From assembly GCA_964464755.1 (NCBI GenBank), contig CAYXGZ010000035.1, forward strand, positions 1 to 38,081: a stretch of DNA of 38,081 nt, in the 5' to 3' direction. A program made the position numbers and the translations under genes. Positions 35,769-38,081 of this stretch are shown in pieces (positions within the stretch are counted from its first letter, which is position 1; each line of letters starts with the position of its first letter). This stretch comes from CAYXGZ01 sp964464755. Lineage in GTDB: Bacteria > Planctomycetota > MHYJ01 > JACPRB01. Below the pieces are notes generated by a model that had not been told where the DNA came from, did not search any database, and was given only the letters and a program-made list of their open reading frames with translations.

Positions 35769-37391
35769 ATGGCCAAGCAGATCCTCTTCGACCACGAGGC
35801 CCGGCAGGCGCTGAGGCGCGGGGTCGAGAAGCTGGTGTCGGCGGTGGGCTCGACGCTGGGGCCCCGGGGCCGGACGGTGGTCATCGACAAGAGCTGGGGT
35901 GCGCCGACCATCACGAAGGACGGCGTCTCGGTCGCCGAGGACGTGGAACTGCGGGACCCCTTCGAGAACATGGGCGCGCAGATGGTGAAGGAGGCGGCCA
36001 AGCGCACCAGCGACGAGGCGGGGGACGGGACGACGACGTCGACCGTGCTCGCCGAGGCCATGTACCTGGGCGGCTTCCGCTCCGTCACGGGCGGCGCCGA
36101 GCCGATGCAGGTCGCCCGAGGGCTGCGGGAGGCGGCGGAGAAGGTCGCCGCGCGGGTCCGCGAGGCGGCCGAGAAGGTCGACGCGAAGGACTCGGAGCGC
36201 ATCCGCCAGGTCGCGACCGTGGCGGCCAACGGGGACAAGAAGGTGGGCGAGATGCTCGCCGAGGCGTTCTCCAAGGTCGGCCGGGAGGGCGCGATCGCCG
36301 TCGAGGAGGGGAAGGGGATCCAGACCGAGATCAAGATCGTCGAGGGGATGCAGTTCGACCGCGGCTTCCTCTCGCCGCAGTTCGTCACGTCGCAGACCTC
36401 CGTCGAGTGCGCGCTGGACCGGCCCTACATCCTCATCCACGAGGAGAAGCTCTCGTCGGTGAAGCCGCTGATCCCGCTCCTGGAGCGGGTGTCGGCCGCG
36501 AAGCGCCCGCTGCTGATCATCGCGGAGGACGTGGACGGCGAGGCGCTGTCGACGCTCGTGGTGAACAAGATGCGCGGCGTTCTGGCCTGCTGCGCGGTGA
36601 AGGCCCCGGGCTACGGCGACCGGCGCCGGGCGATGCTGGAGGACCTCGCGATCCTCACGGGCGGCCGGGCGATCTTCAAGGACCTCGGCGTGGACCTCGA
36701 GAAGGTCCAGCTCTCCCAGCTGGGCCAGGCGAAGAAGGTGATCGTCGACGGCGACAACACGACGATCCTCGAGGGCGCGGGCTCCGCGAAGGACGTGGAG
36801 GCCCGGGTCGCGGCGATCCGCCGCGAGACGGAGGAGACGGACTCCGAGTACGACCGGGAGAAGCTGCAGGAGCGGCTCTCGAAGCTCTCCGGCGGCGTGG
36901 CGCGGATCGACGTGGGCGCCTCGACCGAGACGGAGCTGAAGGAGCGGAAGCGCAAGGTCGAGGACGCGCTGCACTCGGTGCGGGCGGCCTTCGACGAGGG
37001 CGTGGTGCCCGGCGGCGGCGTGGCGCTGGTCCGCGCGGCCTCGGCGCTGGACGGCGTGAAGCTGCCCCAGGACGCGCAGGTCGGCGTGGACATCGTACGG
37101 CGGGCCCTCGAGGCCCCGCTGCGGCGCATCGCCTCGAACGCGGGGGCGGACCCCTCGACGACGCTGCGCCACGTGCGCGACGGCAAGGGCTGGGCCGGAT
37201 TCGACGCGGAGCGCGGGGAGCTGGCCGACCTGAAGAAGGCGGGCATCCTCGACTCGGCGAAGGTCGTCGCGACGGCGCTCGTGAACGCCGCGAGCGTGGC
37301 CTCGATGCTGCTGACGACGGAGGCGATGGTCAGCGAGATCCCCGATCCCGAGAAGGACAAGGCCGCCGGCGCCGGCGCGCCGATGATGTAG
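35769..37391 (+). CDS. groEL: Chaperonin GroEL (first copy)
   Basis: 540 aa, full length, cytosolic ring ATPase that folds proteins with GroES. ATP-site signatures are TLGPRGRTVV (31-40), ITKDGVSVAEDVEL with the Asp of the KDG loop, and GDGTTTSTVLA about residues 86-96. GVVPGGGVAL about 412-421 and the catalytic Asp in VEDALHSVRAA about 396-406 are present, so it should be active. The apical-domain tail YGDRRRAMLEDLAILTGG is standard. The C-terminus is GAGAPMM, not a GGM repeat; in Planctomycetes-like paralogues divergent tails are common. A GGAGGG ribosome site precedes the ATG. It leads an operon from a sigma-54-type promoter and is 26 bases before groES. Confidence 0.97.
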   Translation: MAKQILFDHEARQALRRGVEKLVSAVGSTLGPRGRTVVIDKSWGAPTITKDGVSVAEDVELRDPFENMGAQMVKEAAKRTSDEAGDGTTTSTVLAEAMYLGGFRSVTGGAEPMQVARGLREAAEKVAARVREAAEKVDAKDSERIRQVATVAANGDKKVGEMLAEAFSKVGREGAIAVEEGKGIQTEIKIVEGMQFDRGFLSPQFVTSQTSVECALDRPYILIHEEKLSSVKPLIPLLERVSAAKRPLLIIAEDVDGEALSTLVVNKMRGVLACCAVKAPGYGDRRRAMLEDLAILTGGRAIFKDLGVDLEKVQLSQLGQAKKVIVDGDNTTILEGAGSAKDVEARVAAIRRETEETDSEYDREKLQERLSKLSGGVARIDVGASTETELKERKRKVEDALHSVRAAFDEGVVPGGGVALVRAASALDGVKLPQDAQVGVDIVRRALEAPLRRIASNAGADPSTTLRHVRDGKGWAGFDAERGELADLKKAGILDSAKVVATALVNAASVASMLLTTEAMVSEIPDPEKDKAAGAGAPMM

Positions 37392-37417
37392 GACCCCAGG
37401 AAACCCAGGAGCGACCC

Positions 37418-37705
37418 ATGAAGCTGAAACCCCTCGGCGACCACGTGATCGTGAAGCCCTCGGAGGCCTCGGACAAGACCGCGGGCGGCATCCTGCTGCC
37501 GGACTCGGCGAAGGAGAAGGCCACGCGGGGCCAGGTCGTCGCCGTCGGCCCCGGCTCGGTGCTGGCCAACGGCAAGCGCGTGCCCCCGGCCGTGAAGGCG
37601 GGCGACACGGTCATCTACGGCAAGTACGGCGGCAGCGACGTGAAGATCGACGGCCAGGAGATGAAGATCCTCCAGGAAAGCGAGATCCTCGCGGTCGTCG
37701 ACTAA
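37418..37705 (+). CDS. groES: Co-chaperonin GroES
   Basis: 95 aa, the normal Hsp10 size. It forms the heptameric lid of the GroEL cage. KLKPLGDHVIVKPSEASDKTAGGILLPDSAKEKATRG covers the N-terminal strand and the mobile loop (SEASDKTAGGILLP) that binds GroEL. VVAVGPG, the GDTVIYGKYGGSDVKIDGQE roof-loop strand and ILQESEILAVV complete the fold. The ribosome site CCAGGAGCG lies before the ATG. It sits between two groEL genes, 25 bases before the second, so both rings may share it. Confidence 0.97.
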   Translation: MKLKPLGDHVIVKPSEASDKTAGGILLPDSAKEKATRGQVVAVGPGSVLANGKRVPPAVKAGDTVIYGKYGGSDVKIDGQEMKILQESEILAVVD

Positions 37706-37730
37706 CGGCCCCGACCCCCCGGAGAACCCC

Positions 37731-38081
37731 ATGTCCAAGCAGCTGATGTTCGACGACGCGGCCCGCCGGAAGCTCCTCGACGGCATCGAGCGGCTCTCCC
37801 GCGCGGTGAAGGTGACGCTCGGGCCCAGCGGCCGGAACGTCCTCCTCGAGAAGAAGTTCGGGGCCCCGCACGCGACGAAGGACGGCGTGACGGTCTCGAA
37901 GGAGGTCGAGCTGTCCGACCCGATCGAGAACGTCGGGGCGAAGCTCGCCAACGCGGCCGCCGACAAGACGAACGACGAGGCCGGCGACGGGACGACCACC
38001 GCCGTCGTGCTCGCGGAGTCCATCTTCACCGAGGGACTTAAGAACCTCTCCTCGGTCGCGGACGCGTCGCCGCTGAAGCGC
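37731..38081 (+). CDS. groEL: Chaperonin GroEL (second copy), 5' end only
   Basis: 117 codons are visible before the window ends. TLGPSGRNVLLEKKFGAPHATKDGVTVSKEVEL and GDGTTTAVVLAESI show an intact ATP site. Compared with the first copy it has the more canonical GPSGRNV and KFGAP residues, so it is a distinct paralogue rather than a recent duplicate. The ribosome site CCGGAGAA lies before the ATG. Cotranscription with the first groEL and groES is likely from the short gaps. Confidence 0.95.
   Translation, partial: MSKQLMFDDAARRKLLDGIERLSRAVKVTLGPSGRNVLLEKKFGAPHATKDGVTVSKEVELSDPIENVGAKLANAAADKTNDEAGDGTTTAVVLAESIFTEGLKNLSSVADASPLKR

Overview
This is 38 kb of very GC-rich bacterial chromosome, densely packed with housekeeping genes. 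Many neighbours overlap by 1-4 bases (ATGA, GTGA or TAGTG junctions) and GTG starts are common. Several traits point to the Planctomycetota or a close relative: a groEL-groES-groEL array with non-canonical C-termini, a division/cell-wall cluster in which ftsQ is not followed by ftsA-ftsZ, apparent sigma-54 use, and a secreted TPR protein. This placement is inference; no rRNA lies in the window.

Layout. (1) 1-2664, minus strand: nnrD, a Tat-exported aspartylglucosaminidase, and a macro-domain protein whose RG-rich tail runs off the left edge. (2) 2710-5835, plus: an electron-transfer operon of Rieske protein, short cytochrome b with an altered Qo motif, pentaheme cytochrome c, and a secreted c'-type cytochrome with a possible FMN_bind-like front half. 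(3) 5894-12449: a split dcw cluster, ftsW-murG-murC then murB-ddl-ftsQ. (4) 12453-14872: two unknown membrane proteins and a DNA alkyltransferase (MGMT/Ogt) with UGA exactly at the catalytic cysteine codon and a SECIS-like hairpin after it, hence a probable selenoprotein. (5) 14961-23609: Trm112-like, yidC, a LacI-type HTH fused to PilZ, mnmE, a DASS transporter, nrdR, an NrdD-like protein lacking the glycyl-radical end, and rsgA. (6) 23715-30115: a 20-codon ORF, smc, and a GAF-PilB/GspE ATPase. (7) 30180-33481: ndk-efp-serA-lipB. (8) 33566-38081: an OmpR-type regulator with a degenerate receiver, tRNA-Pro, a secreted TPR protein, a FlgM-like anti-sigma factor, and groEL-groES-groEL.

Regulation is the most unusual layer. 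Five intergenic sites share one architecture: an AAG/AAC-ending pentamer, exactly 15 bases, then GCCGAT, usually GCCGATA. This resembles the FliA/sigma-28 promoter. The sites precede ftsW, murB, ftsQ, the small ORF-smc unit and the FlgM-like gene. This suggests that a sigma-28-type factor and its anti-sigma factor link division, wall synthesis and chromosome organisation to a motility or life-cycle programme. Separately, the groEL operon has a textbook sigma-54 -24/-12 element with an upstream palindrome. The yidC and ndk operons have strong TTGACA-N17-TAAAGT promoters interlaced with inverted repeats. Several genes appear to be transcribed leaderless from a -10 box 6-8 bases before the start codon.

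Everything here comes from reading the sequence. No homology search, folding or structure calculation was run.
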